Shown here piece after piece: positions 52,606 to 61,603 of a stretch of DNA of 64,000 nucleotides (positions within the stretch are counted from its first letter, which is position 1; each line of letters begins with the position of its first letter). Location: assembly GCA_938028725.1 (NCBI GenBank), contig CALIMH010000002.1, positions 1 to 64,000 of the forward strand. The letters run 5' to 3'. Below the pieces are notes generated by a model, which saw only the letters and a program-made list of their open reading frames with translations, did not search any database and had not been told where the DNA came from. The position numbers and the translations under genes are program-made. The DNA comes from an uncultured Anaerolineae bacterium (lineage in GTDB: Bacteria; Chloroflexota; Anaerolineae; J036; Brachytrichaceae).

Positions 52606-54120
52606 ATGACGAGACCTGACGTTGTGCTCGAAATGCGCGGCATCACCAAGCGCTTTCCAGGCGTGTTGGCCAACGACCACATCAACCTGGATTTGCGCAA
52701 GGGTGAGGTCCACGCGCTGCTCGGCGAGAACGGCGCCGGCAAGTCAACGCTGATGAACATCCTCTATGGCTTGTATCAACCCGATGCCGGCGAAATCTGG
52801 CTGGACGGACGGCGTGTGACGATCCACAGCCCGCGGGATGCGATCGCGCTAGGGATTGGCATGGTGCATCAACATTTCATGCTAGTTCCCACGCTTACAG
52901 TGACCGAAAACATCATCTTGGGCCTGGAGACACGGCGCGGCTTGCTGCTTGACGAGGCGACGCCCCAACAGCGCATTCGCCAAATCTCCCGCGACTTCGG
53001 TCTTGAGATTGACCCTGAGGCCTACGTGAAGGACTTGCCGGTGGGCGTTCAGCAGCGCGTGGAGATCGTCAAAGCGCTCTACCGCAACGCGCGTGTGCTC
53101 GTGCTGGATGAGCCGACCGCAGTGCTCACGCCGCTGGAGGTGGAAAGCCTGTTCAGCACGCTGCGCGCGCTGGTCAAACGGGGGGTCTCGGTGATTTTCA
53201 TCTCGCACAAGCTGAAGGAGGTCAAAGCTATCGCCGATCGCATCACCGTGCTGCGGCAGGGGCGCGTGGTCGGCTCGACCACGCCGGCTGAGGCGGGCGA
53301 AGCGCAGCTAGCCTCGATGATGGTGGGGCGGCCGGTCATTCTGAAAGTGGACAAGTCGCCGGCGCAGCCGGGGCCGGTGGTGCTCTCGGTGCGTGACGTG
53401 AAGGCGATGAGCGATCGGCGTGCGATGGCGCTGCAGGGCGTGTCGTTTGACGTGCGCGCGGGCGAGATCGTCGGCATTGCTGGCGTGGAGGGCAACGGCC
53501 AAACCGAGCTGGTGGAGGTCATCACCGGCCTGCGCCAGCCGCTTGCTGGCCAGGTGCTGTTGTGCGGCCAGCCGCTGCCGGCTTGGTCGCCGCGCGCTGC
53601 CATCGATCGTGGCATGTCGCACATCCCCGAGGATCGCTACAAATACGGCATCGTGGCGGCGTACTCGCTCGCCATCAACCTGGTGCTGTCGGTTTTTCAT
53701 CGCCCACCGTTCAGCCGCAACGGCTTGTTGCAGCGTCGCGCGATTTTGTCCAACGCCGAACGGCTGGTCGAGGAGTTTGACATTCGCGCGCCACACGCTG
53801 AGGTGCCGATCGGCAAGCTGTCCGGCGGCAACCAGCAGAAGGCAGTGGTGGCACGCGAATTTTCGCGGCCGATGAAGCTGCTGGTTGCAGCGCAGCCGAC
53901 GCGCGGCGTGGATGTTGGCTCCATCGAGTTCATCCACAAGCGCATCGTGCAAGCGCGCGATGCCGGCGCGGCGGTGCTGTTGGTCTCCGCTGAGCTGGAT
54001 GAGATCATGGCCCTGAGCGACCGCATCCTGGTGATGTTCGGTGGCCGCATTGTCGGCGAGCGCGACGGACGCACGGCGCGCCGTGAGGACATCGGTTTGC
54101 TTATGATGGGGAAGGTATGA
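52606..54120 (+). CDS. Nucleoside-type ABC transporter fused ATPase
   Basis: 504 residues, two ABC domains. First: Walker A GENGAGKST, unusual signature LPVGVQQR, Walker B VLVLDEPTAVLTP. Second: Walker A replaced by GVEGNGQTEL, signature LSGGNQQK, Walker B LLVAAQPTRGVD. This asymmetric form is that of the YufO/NupO and RbsA-like ATPases. It powers the two permeases that follow; the next gene overlaps by four bases. Confidence 0.95.
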   Translation: MTRPDVVLEMRGITKRFPGVLANDHINLDLRKGEVHALLGENGAGKSTLMNILYGLYQPDAGEIWLDGRRVTIHSPRDAIALGIGMVHQHFMLVPTLTVTENIILGLETRRGLLLDEATPQQRIRQISRDFGLEIDPEAYVKDLPVGVQQRVEIVKALYRNARVLVLDEPTAVLTPLEVESLFSTLRALVKRGVSVIFISHKLKEVKAIADRITVLRQGRVVGSTTPAEAGEAQLASMMVGRPVILKVDKSPAQPGPVVLSVRDVKAMSDRRAMALQGVSFDVRAGEIVGIAGVEGNGQTELVEVITGLRQPLAGQVLLCGQPLPAWSPRAAIDRGMSHIPEDRYKYGIVAAYSLAINLVLSVFHRPPFSRNGLLQRRAILSNAERLVEEFDIRAPHAEVPIGKLSGGNQQKAVVAREFSRPMKLLVAAQPTRGVDVGSIEFIHKRIVQARDAGAAVLLVSAELDEIMALSDRILVMFGGRIVGERDGRTARREDIGLLMMGKV

Positions 54121-55238
54121 GCAGCGTGACGGCGCAGGGGCAAAGCCGGTCGGCGGCTCCGTTCTCGTGGCAGCGCGTGTGGTCCGGCGTGTGGCCGGCG
54201 GTTGCCTCGGTGGTGTTGGCGCTGGTGATCGCCGGCGCGGTGATTACGATCACCGGCGCTGATCCCGTCGCGGCCTATCGCGCGCTGGTGGAGGGCGCAT
54301 TGCTGCGCGAGGGCACTGCGACGCGACCCACTGCGTTCCTGGAGACGCTGGTCTCTGCCACACCGTATTTGGTGCTGGCGCTGGGCATCTCGTTGGGCTT
54401 TGCCGCCGGCTTGTTCAACATCGGCGCAGAAGGCCAACTTTACATGGGCGCCTTGGCCAGCGTGGTTGTCGGCTTTGCTCTCAGCGGCTTGCCGTGGATT
54501 GTCCACTTGCCGTTGGCGTTGGTAGCAGGCGTGCTGGCCGGTGCGCTATGGGCCGGCATTGCGGGCTGGCTGAAGGCTGCGCGCGGCGCGCCAGAAGTGG
54601 TGGTGACCATCATGCTGAACTACATCGCCTACGCCGTGGTCAACTACATGGTCAACGGCCCGATCCGACACACCGGCACAGCGCCGCGCACGCCAGACAT
54701 TCAGGCCAGCGCGGTATTGCCGACGCTGCTGCCGGCGCCGGAGCGCATCCACTGGGGCTTTGTGTTGGCCATCGCCTGCGCAGTGGGATACTACTTCTTG
54801 CTCTACCGCTCAGCGCTGGGGCTGCGCATTCGCTTGGTGGGCGCAAACCGCGAGGCCGCGCGCTATGCTGGGATCAACGTGAACAGCACCTATCTGATCA
54901 CCATGGTGATCAGTGGCGGACTTTGTGGAATGGCTGGGGCGATTGAAGTGTTAGCGCTATATCGTTACCTGCCCACCGAGTTCACCACCGGCTACGGCTT
55001 CGAGAGCATCGCTGTGGCCCTGCTCGGCCAAGGCCACCCAGTGGGGGTGGCGTTGGCGGCGCTGCTGTTCGGCGCCCTGGCCAACGGCGCCGGCTACATG
55101 CAGTTTAGCTCGGGCGTGTCGAACTACATCATCGCTGTGATGCAGGCATTCATCATCGTGTTTGTCGCCGCGCCTGGCATTGTGCGTGACTTGTTCCGTT
55201 GGGCGCGCCCCAAGCGCGCTGAGGTAGAGGTGGAGTGA
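54117..55238 (+). CDS. ABC transporter permease (YufP/NupP-like)
   Basis: 373 residues with about ten membrane segments. BPD_transp_2 family: LVLALGISLGFAAGLFNIGAEGQLYMGALA, ARGAPEVVVTIMLNYIA, and YGFESIAVALLGQGHPVGVALAALLFGAL. It pairs with the next permease as the transmembrane channel. Overlaps the ATPase gene by four bases. Confidence 0.95.
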   Translation: MSSVTAQGQSRSAAPFSWQRVWSGVWPAVASVVLALVIAGAVITITGADPVAAYRALVEGALLREGTATRPTAFLETLVSATPYLVLALGISLGFAAGLFNIGAEGQLYMGALASVVVGFALSGLPWIVHLPLALVAGVLAGALWAGIAGWLKAARGAPEVVVTIMLNYIAYAVVNYMVNGPIRHTGTAPRTPDIQASAVLPTLLPAPERIHWGFVLAIACAVGYYFLLYRSALGLRIRLVGANREAARYAGINVNSTYLITMVISGGLCGMAGAIEVLALYRYLPTEFTTGYGFESIAVALLGQGHPVGVALAALLFGALANGAGYMQFSSGVSNYIIAVMQAFIIVFVAAPGIVRDLFRWARPKRAEVEVE

Positions 55239-55241
55239 GGA

Positions 55242-56168
55242 ATGGACCTCGTTGATGTGCTGCTACGCATAGACTATGTCTTCTTGCTGGCGGCGGCGTT
55301 GCGCGCGGCCACGCCCATCGCCTTCGCCGCGCTGGGCGGCATCTTCTCCGAACGCGCCGGCGTGATCAACATCGGCCTAGAGGGCATGATGCTCATCAGC
55401 GCTTACGTGTGCTATCGTGTGGCAGTCTTGGCAGCCTCGCCAGCGGTGGGGCTGGTGGCTGGTATGGCCGCGGCAATGGTGCTGGCCGGCTTGCATGGCT
55501 TGTTCTCCATCCGTTACCAAACCAACCAAGTGGTGAGCGGGACAGTGGTGAATATTTTTGCCGCGGGCATCACCGGCTTTTTGTTTCGCGCTCTCGGCGC
55601 GCAGGAGTCGGCGCCGTATTTGCCGAACATCTCCCACCCCCTGCTGAAGTCCATCCCCGTGATCGGCACGTTGCTGTTTGACCAGCCGCTGCTGATGTGG
55701 GTGATGTTGATAGTGGTCGTGGTGGCCACGGTGGTGCTGTTCCGCACACCTTGGGGTTTGCGCACCAGAGCGGTTGGCGAGCTGCCGCGTGCTGCCGACA
55801 CCGCCGGCATCCCCGTGAACCGCATGCGCTACCTGAACGTGTTGATCAGCGGCGCCTTAGCAGGGCTGGGCGGCGCGTTCTTCACCTTGCACACCGTCTC
55901 CACCTTCACGCCGCTGATGACCAGCGGCCAAGGCTTCATCGGTTTGGCCGCGATGATCTTCGGCAATTGGACGCCCATTCCGGCCTTCCTGGCCACCCTG
56001 CTGTTCACTTTGCCGCAGGCGCTGGCCGGGCAACTTCAGATGTTCGGTGTGCCTCTGCCGTATCAGTTGCTCTCCACTTTGCCCTACTTGCTCACCATCA
56101 TCACGCTGGCCGGTGTGGTGCGACGCAGCACGCCGCCAGCCGCGCTCGGCACGCCCTACGTTAAGTGA
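55242..56168 (+). CDS. ABC transporter permease (YufQ/NupQ-like)
   Basis: 308 residues, BPD_transp_2 family. ATPIAFAALGGIFSERAGVINIGLEGMMLISAY at the start, GTVVNIFAAGITGFLF, then GQGFIGLAAMIFGNWTPIPAFLATLLF. Second channel subunit for nucleoside-type uptake, three bases after the previous stop. Confidence 0.95.
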   Translation: MDLVDVLLRIDYVFLLAAALRAATPIAFAALGGIFSERAGVINIGLEGMMLISAYVCYRVAVLAASPAVGLVAGMAAAMVLAGLHGLFSIRYQTNQVVSGTVVNIFAAGITGFLFRALGAQESAPYLPNISHPLLKSIPVIGTLLFDQPLLMWVMLIVVVVATVVLFRTPWGLRTRAVGELPRAADTAGIPVNRMRYLNVLISGALAGLGGAFFTLHTVSTFTPLMTSGQGFIGLAAMIFGNWTPIPAFLATLLFTLPQALAGQLQMFGVPLPYQLLSTLPYLLTIITLAGVVRRSTPPAALGTPYVK

Positions 56169-56177
56169 TCAACGGCG

Positions 56178-57437
56178 ATGCGCGTGGCGTTGATCAGCAT
56201 GCACACCTCGCCGCTGGCCGTGCTCGGCGGCAAGGACACCGGCGGGATGAACGTCTTCGTTCGCGAGATCGCCCGCGAACTGGGCCGGCGCAACATCGCT
56301 GCCGACGTCTTCACCCGTAGCCAGGGCGATTGGTCGCTGCGCCTGGACCCACGTCTCGGCCCCCACGTGCGCGTGGTACACGTGACTGCTGGCCCAGATG
56401 CGCCGCTGCCTAAAGCTGCGCTCCACGCCTACGTGCCAGAGTTTGTCCGTTGGACCTGTCGGTTTGCCGAAGAGCAAGGGCTGCGCTACGACGTGATCCA
56501 CGCACACTACTGGCTTTCCGGTTTGGTGGGAGAGGCGCTGCGCGCGTGCTGGGGAGTGCCGTTGGTGATGACTTTTCACACACTGGCCGCGCTGAAAAAC
56601 ATGGTGGCTGACCAAGACCAGGATATGGAGAGCGAGCTGCGCTTACGCAGCGAATGTCACCTCTGCGAGGCCGCCACCCTGATCACGGCCAGCACGCAGG
56701 TGGAGAAAACGCAACTCGTGCGTTTCTACGGCGCCGGCTCCTCGCGCATCCGCATCCTGCATCCGGGTGTGGACCTGGCGCGCTTCCATCCCATCGAACA
56801 GGGCTACGCCAAGTCGGTGATCGGCGTGCGCCCTGACCAGCGCGTCATCCTCTTCACCGGCCGCATCGAGCGCCTGAAAGGTGTGGACACCCTGCTGCGC
56901 GCGGTGGCTTTGCTGCGCCAGCAGCGCCCTGATTGGGACTGGGCGCGCGTCGTCGTGCTGATCATCGGCGGCGACCCCACCGAGCGAGGCCGTGCAGAGA
57001 ACCGCGAAATGCGCCGCCTGCACGAGCTGCGCGAGGCGCTGCGCTTGAAGGAGCAGGTGTGCTTCCTTGGCGCCCGCGATCAAGATGCGCTGCCGTATTA
57101 CTACGCCGCTGCGGAGATGTTGGTCATGCCCTCGCACTACGAGTCGTTCGGCATGGTCGCCCTAGAGGCGATGGCCTGCGGCACGCCGGTGGTCGCGTCC
57201 GACGTGGGCAGCTTGAGCGTGCTGGTGCAGCACAACAAAACCGGCTTGCGCGTCAAGGTGAACGACCCCGCTGAGCTCGCCGAGGCGATCGCGCTGTTGA
57301 TGGATGACCCGGCGCGGCGCCGGCGCATGGGCCGTCGCGCTGCTTGCTTTGCGGAGAGCTATTCCTGGCAAGTGGTGTGTGATCGTCTGTTAGAAGTCTA
57401 TGACGAGGCGCGCCGACGCCATGCCCAGCCCCAATAA
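56178..57437 (+). CDS. GT4 glycosyltransferase
   Basis: 419 residues, GT-B fold. The start LISMHTSPLAVLGGKDTGGMNVFVREIARELGRR resembles sucrose-phosphate-synthase and MshA-like enzymes. DVIHAHYWLSGLVG and the C-terminal PSHYESFGMVALEAMACGTPVVASDVGS with the EX7E glutamates are GT4 hallmarks. Acceptor unknown. It begins nine bases after the permease stop; whether it shares the transporter transcript is unclear. Confidence 0.9.
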   Translation: MRVALISMHTSPLAVLGGKDTGGMNVFVREIARELGRRNIAADVFTRSQGDWSLRLDPRLGPHVRVVHVTAGPDAPLPKAALHAYVPEFVRWTCRFAEEQGLRYDVIHAHYWLSGLVGEALRACWGVPLVMTFHTLAALKNMVADQDQDMESELRLRSECHLCEAATLITASTQVEKTQLVRFYGAGSSRIRILHPGVDLARFHPIEQGYAKSVIGVRPDQRVILFTGRIERLKGVDTLLRAVALLRQQRPDWDWARVVVLIIGGDPTERGRAENREMRRLHELREALRLKEQVCFLGARDQDALPYYYAAAEMLVMPSHYESFGMVALEAMACGTPVVASDVGSLSVLVQHNKTGLRVKVNDPAELAEAIALLMDDPARRRRMGRRAACFAESYSWQVVCDRLLEVYDEARRRHAQPQ

Positions 57438-57440
57438 GCG

Positions 57441-58103
57441 CTAGGCCAAGCCCAGCCAGCGCGCTACTGCCGCTGCTCGTGAGCTGAGGCTGGCCAGTGG
57501 GCTGGCATACTGGGGCACGAGCTCTGCATCGCGCAGCGCAGCCACGAAGTCAGCCGCCGAGTCGTAGGGACGAACGCGCGTGCGGCTGATGCCCAGTTCT
57601 GGCAAGCTGTGCGCGTCGCTGCAGCAAATGCGCGGCAAACCCAGCTCGCGCGCCAGCGCGTCAGCATCTGCGTTTTGCTGTGGCTCGCGGATGCGCGCGT
57701 TGAACGCCTCCACGAAGTCGAACTGATCGGCAAAGCGGATCAGGTTGGCGTAGCCAATGCCCTTGCGGCGCGTGTCAAGTGGATGGGACGGCCCGCAGAT
57801 GCCGCCCTGGGCGTGCACCCGCGCAATCGCTTCTTCCAATGGCAGATTGGGCGGGATCAACTCGTGGATGAAGTAGCAGAGCAGCTCACCTTCCTGCGTC
57901 ATGGCCTCCTCGCCAACGATGATGAGGTCAGGCGCCATCTCGTAGGCGCGCAACGCGCCTTCGATCTCGCTATGGTCGGTGATCGCCAGGCGCTTCAGCC
58001 CGATCGCACGCGCATGTTCGATGAGGTCGGGCAACTTCACCAGGCTGTCAGGGGAATAGCAGGTGTGGCAGTGCAGCTCAACGTCCAGTAGCTCTGTGGA
58101 CAT
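57441..58103 (-). CDS. PHP-domain phosphoesterase
   Basis: 220 residues. Metal-binding motifs: ELHCHTCYS, AITDHSEIEG, GEEAM, HPLD near residue 105, and CSDAHSLPELG. PHP proteins hydrolyse phosphoesters (nucleotides, histidinol phosphate or oligonucleotide ends). This one lacks polymerase or histidinol-phosphatase extras, so the substrate is unknown. Convergent with the glycosyltransferase gene. Confidence 0.9.
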   Translation of the reverse strand: MSTELLDVELHCHTCYSPDSLVKLPDLIEHARAIGLKRLAITDHSEIEGALRAYEMAPDLIIVGEEAMTQEGELLCYFIHELIPPNLPLEEAIARVHAQGGICGPSHPLDTRRKGIGYANLIRFADQFDFVEAFNARIREPQQNADADALARELGLPRICCSDAHSLPELGISRTRVRPYDSAADFVAALRDAELVPQYASPLASLSSRAAAVARWLGLA

Positions 58104-58232
58104 AGACGAGCAGCAATTGTAGGCAGCTTGCCACGCCTCCTGATGCGTGTGCGCATCATTTCTCAGCTTCGGCGTGTCCCTGTTCGCCGCGCTTCGCTCG
58201 TCTCACGCTTTGCCGCGGGTAAGATACGTGAT

Positions 58233-59231
58233 ATGGGCTTTGACGTCGAGCTTGGCTTGGAGTGGTATCGCCAAATGGTGCTGATCCGTCAGTTTGAGCT
58301 GCGCGCGATCGAGGAGCGCAAAAAGGGCTTGATCCCCGGCTTCATCCACCCCTACATCGGCCAGGAAGCGTGCGCCGTGGGCGCTTGTGCGGCGCTCGCA
58401 CCCGACGACGTGATCACCAGCACGCACCGCGGCCATGGCCACCTGATCGCTAAAGGCGGCGATGTGCGCCGCATGATGGCGGAGCTGGCCGGGCGCCAGA
58501 CCGGCTACTGTGGCGGAAAGGGCGGCAGCCTGCACATGACCGACTTCGAGCTGGGCATTCTCGGTGCCAATGGGATTGTCGCTGGCGGCATCCCTATGGC
58601 GGTTGGCGCGGCGCTCGCCTTCCAACTGCGCGGCGATCGCTCCTCGCAGGGCGGGCTGCGTGTGGCGTTGGCCTTCTTCGGCGATGGCGCCACCAACCAG
58701 GGAGCCTTTCACGAGGCGCTCAACTTGGCCGGCCTGTGGCGGCTGCCGGTTGTTTTCTTCTGCGAGAACAACCTTTACGGCGAGGGCACGCCGCAGCACA
58801 AACAAGCTCCTATCACTCGCCTCAGCCAGCGCGCTGCAAGCTATGCCATGCCGGGCGTCACGGTGGATGGCAATGATGTAGAGGCGGTCTATCAGGCCAC
58901 CTGCCAAGCTGTGCAACGTGCCCGCGCTGGCGATGGCCCAACGTTCATCGAAGGCCTCACCTATCGCTACCGCGGCCACTACGAAGGCGACCCCCAAGTG
59001 TACCGCAGCCGCGACGAGGTGGCACAGTGGGAAGCGCGCGACCCGATCCCGCGCTGGCGGCAGGCGTTGTTGGCGCAGGGCGTCCTGCCTGCCACGCTGG
59101 ACGACGTGGAGCGCCACGTCGCCGCATTGTTGGAGGAGGCCGTGGCGTTGGCTCGCTCCTCGCCGCCGCCTCGGCCGGAAGATGCGCTGGAGGGCGTTTA
59201 CGGCGACACGCACGACGGCCGCGTCTTTTGA
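58233..59231 (+). CDS. Thiamine-dependent 2-oxoacid dehydrogenase E1 alpha subunit
   Basis: 332 residues from the ATG at 58233; the in-frame sequence back to 58128 lacks conserved residues. YRQMVLIRQFELRAIEERKKGLIPGFIHPYIGQEACAVG, the TPP motif GDGATNQGAFHEALNLAGLWRLPVVFFCENN (GDG...NN) and YRYRGHYEGDP match pyruvate/acetoin dehydrogenase E1 alpha. The E1 beta gene, E2 and E3 are not nearby, so the complex partner must be encoded elsewhere. Confidence 0.92.
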   Translation: MGFDVELGLEWYRQMVLIRQFELRAIEERKKGLIPGFIHPYIGQEACAVGACAALAPDDVITSTHRGHGHLIAKGGDVRRMMAELAGRQTGYCGGKGGSLHMTDFELGILGANGIVAGGIPMAVGAALAFQLRGDRSSQGGLRVALAFFGDGATNQGAFHEALNLAGLWRLPVVFFCENNLYGEGTPQHKQAPITRLSQRAASYAMPGVTVDGNDVEAVYQATCQAVQRARAGDGPTFIEGLTYRYRGHYEGDPQVYRSRDEVAQWEARDPIPRWRQALLAQGVLPATLDDVERHVAALLEEAVALARSSPPPRPEDALEGVYGDTHDGRVF

Positions 59232-59296
59232 ACGTGTCGAGGCTGTTTGGCGCCCAAGCGGTGGCGGGCATGCGAAAGGTGGCGGTGGCCGCGCAG

Positions 59297-59501
59297 TTGT
59301 TCACAATTTCCCGTATTCCTCCACAGCTTCCGCCCCGTTTATCCACACACACTAGCCTGGAGTCGAGCGCATCGAGCTGAGTAGCTGCCCGCCCAGCAGG
59401 GCATAGGGATATGGGTGGGAGGTCCAGAAGTGGCTGGGCGTATATCTGGGCTTGGACCATCATGAGCGGCCGGGCATCGCTTGTGGATGAGCTGTGAATA
59501 A
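59297..59501. promoter_or_regulatory. DnaA-box-like cluster
   Basis: In the 262-base gap before the metallopeptidase: TTGTTCACA (59297-59305, 8 of 9 matching TTATTCACA), TCCTCCACA (59317-59325, weak), TTATCCACA (59339-59347, perfect), and on the minus strand TCATCCACA (59482-59490, 8 of 9) and TTATTCACA (59493-59501, perfect). The last overlaps the GTG start of the next gene. No dnaA, dnaN or AT-rich unwinding region is visible. May be a DnaA-regulated promoter or a titration site. Confidence 0.5.
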
Positions 59502-60777
59502 TCACCAGTCGCGTGTGACAAGTCAACTTTTCAAAGTGAGGCGCGTGTTTCGGCCGGTGGTCGTGCTGTGGGTGGTGGTGCTGACCCTGCTCCGATGCGA
59601 CGTGCCGCCCTACGCCGATCGCGCGGTGTATCTCGATCGCCTGATCGCCGGCAAGCAGTTTGATCTGCTTGGCTGGTGGCTGAGGACGGTGTGGGACAAG
59701 TGGATGTACAGCCTAGCAAGCCCGCACCTCCTGCTGAACGAGAGCGAGCAGGTGGCACTGGTGCGCCGTTACTTCCAAGCGCTCAGCGAGTATCAGCACC
59801 TGGAGGGGCGCATCCGCAACTTGTATGCTGCTCCGAACGTCACCGATCCCTACTCAGCTAGCGCTGCGCTGCGTGCCCAACGCGACGCCACGCGCAATTG
59901 GCTCTCGCAGCACCAATCAGCGGTGGAGGCTATCCTCGAGCAGCAGGTGGCCGCTGTGCTGCGCGAGGAAGGGATGGACATCGGTGGCGAGATTTACCCG
60001 CCGGTGCGCTTTCGCTTCAGCCCCCTGCCGCACCTGCTGGTGATCTCGCGCCGCGACCGCATCGAGCGCATAGACTCGCGCGAGCTATCGCCCGGCTTGC
60101 CGGTGGACGTGCAGGACCAACTGGAGCGCACCGTTGACCAGCGCTTCAACGTCTCGTCGCTGGTGACCAACATCGGTGGGTTGGGGGCTTACCCCACCAT
60201 GTTGGTGGAGACCCCAGTGATGGAATGGGTGATCGGCACGGTGGCCCATGAGTGGACGCACAACTACTTGTTGGCCGTGCTCAGCCCTGTGGCGCTGCGC
60301 TACTACGCCGACCCCGCCATGCGCACCATCAACGAGACCACAGCCGTCATTGTCGAGCGCGAGGTGGGGCCGCGTGTGATCGCGCGCTTCTATCGCCCCT
60401 CAGCGGCGGCGCTGTTTTCCGATGTGCGCGCCAGCCGCTCAGCTGCCTCGTTCGACTTCCGGTCGGAGATGCGCGCCACCCGTCTGCGTGTGGACGCGCT
60501 GCTGGCCGAGGGCCGCGTCGAGGAGGCCGAGGCCTACATGGAGGAACGTCGCAAGCTGTTTGTCGCCAACGGTTACCCTATCCGCAAGCTCAATCAGGCT
60601 TGGTTTGCCTTTCACGGCGCCTACAACGCCGACCCGGACGGCTCGCCAGCAGCCGGGGCTGACCCGATTGGCCCCGCGGTGCAAGCACTACGCCAGCGCA
60701 GCGCCTCGCTCGGCAACTTTCTGCGGCAGGTGGCCTCGTTGCGCGACAAGGAGGACCTCTTCAGCCGCGTGCGCTAG
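59494..60777 (+). CDS. Membrane-anchored zinc metallopeptidase (gluzincin-like), unknown family
   Basis: 427 residues from a GTG. Residues about 15-34 form a signal anchor with a cysteine. The zinc site is H252-E253-WT-H256 and, 25 residues later, N280-E281-TTA, giving the HEXXH...NEXXA plan of gluzincins such as M1; E281 would be the third ligand. Other parts (residues 40-240) have no family I recognise, and the chain ends in a charged segment. Activity is predicted; the substrate is not. The upstream gap holds DnaA-box-like sites. Confidence 0.75.
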   Translation: MNNHQSRVTSQLFKVRRVFRPVVVLWVVVLTLLRCDVPPYADRAVYLDRLIAGKQFDLLGWWLRTVWDKWMYSLASPHLLLNESEQVALVRRYFQALSEYQHLEGRIRNLYAAPNVTDPYSASAALRAQRDATRNWLSQHQSAVEAILEQQVAAVLREEGMDIGGEIYPPVRFRFSPLPHLLVISRRDRIERIDSRELSPGLPVDVQDQLERTVDQRFNVSSLVTNIGGLGAYPTMLVETPVMEWVIGTVAHEWTHNYLLAVLSPVALRYYADPAMRTINETTAVIVEREVGPRVIARFYRPSAAALFSDVRASRSAASFDFRSEMRATRLRVDALLAEGRVEEAEAYMEERRKLFVANGYPIRKLNQAWFAFHGAYNADPDGSPAAGADPIGPAVQALRQRSASLGNFLRQVASLRDKEDLFSRVR

Positions 60778-60841
60778 GACTCTGGCTTTCGGGGTGATGA
60801 TGATGCGCGTCGAGCGATAGGCTGGCGTAGGTCGTGCGCTT

Positions 60842-61603
60842 TTACTTTGGCTGGTCGTGCTCAGCCCTGGTCAGCTCAGGGGCACCGAGCGCTTCGCGCA
60901 TCTTGCGCTGGATGGACGCCGGCAAATCCTTCCATCGCCCAGCACCACGCAGGTAGTCCTTCAGCTCGTCGGCGGCCAAAATTGGGACCGGCGAGGGCTC
61001 TACATCCAGCACCACGCGAGGGTGGGTGAACACGATGATGCCGCGCACGGGGATGGTCAGATCGGGCAGCCTCTGCTTCAGCCACTTGTTGACTTTGGCG
61101 ATCTCGGCGTTTAGCTCCACGAGTGGGTCGCCGAGCGCTTCTTCGCGGCCCAGCCACATGCGCAGCAAGCTCTCTCGTCGCTGCCACTTGCCATTGGCGA
61201 AGCGCACCTTGCCTTCTTGATTACGGGTGACAAACACCGTCACGCCGCCTGGCTCGATCAGCATGTAGGGCGTGGGCGGCTGGAAGATCAGCAGGGCGTA
61301 TTTGCGATCAAGCCCTTTCAGGCTTTCGCGCAGCAGCACGTCGGGACGGCTTGGCGACAGGTAGCGGTTGCCGAAGTAGAAACCCACGCGTGAGATAGCA
61401 AACCCACTGAACAGGATCAGCGTGTAAAGCAGAAAGAACAAACCGCTGCGCTCCGGTGTGAGCAGGCCGAGCTGTGGCCCGAACAGGGTGAGCAACAAGC
61501 CGCCGAACAAAATCCCCACCGACCCAAACAGGGCGATGCGGCTGAGGGTGGCCATGCGCTTGAGCTTTCTCTCATCAAGCACCACTTTCATGGTTTGCCT
61601 CAT
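60842..61603 (-). CDS. Two-TM protein with NERD-like domain
   Basis: About 253 residues from the ATG at 61603, which overlaps the fabF stop (TGATG); another ATG at 61591 is possible. Two membrane segments lie at about 23-45 and 55-75. The remaining part, TPYMLIEPGGVTVFVTRN, VELNAEIAKVNKWLKQRL and IIVFTHPRVVLDVEPSPVPIL, resembles the NERD (nuclease-related) fold as I remember it, but the catalytic acid-lysine set is not obvious, so it may be inactive. Likely expressed with fabF. Confidence 0.55.
   Translation of the reverse strand: MRQTMKVVLDERKLKRMATLSRIALFGSVGILFGGLLLTLFGPQLGLLTPERSGLFFLLYTLILFSGFAISRVGFYFGNRYLSPSRPDVLLRESLKGLDRKYALLIFQPPTPYMLIEPGGVTVFVTRNQEGKVRFANGKWQRRESLLRMWLGREEALGDPLVELNAEIAKVNKWLKQRLPDLTIPVRGIIVFTHPRVVLDVEPSPVPILAADELKDYLRGAGRWKDLPASIQRKMREALGAPELTRAEHDQPK

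Noticed and set aside
59231-59494. Replication origin at the DnaA-box cluster
   Set aside because: No dnaA/dnaN, no AT-rich unwinding stretch, and flanking gene orientation points towards, not away from, the site; kept only as a DnaA-box cluster.
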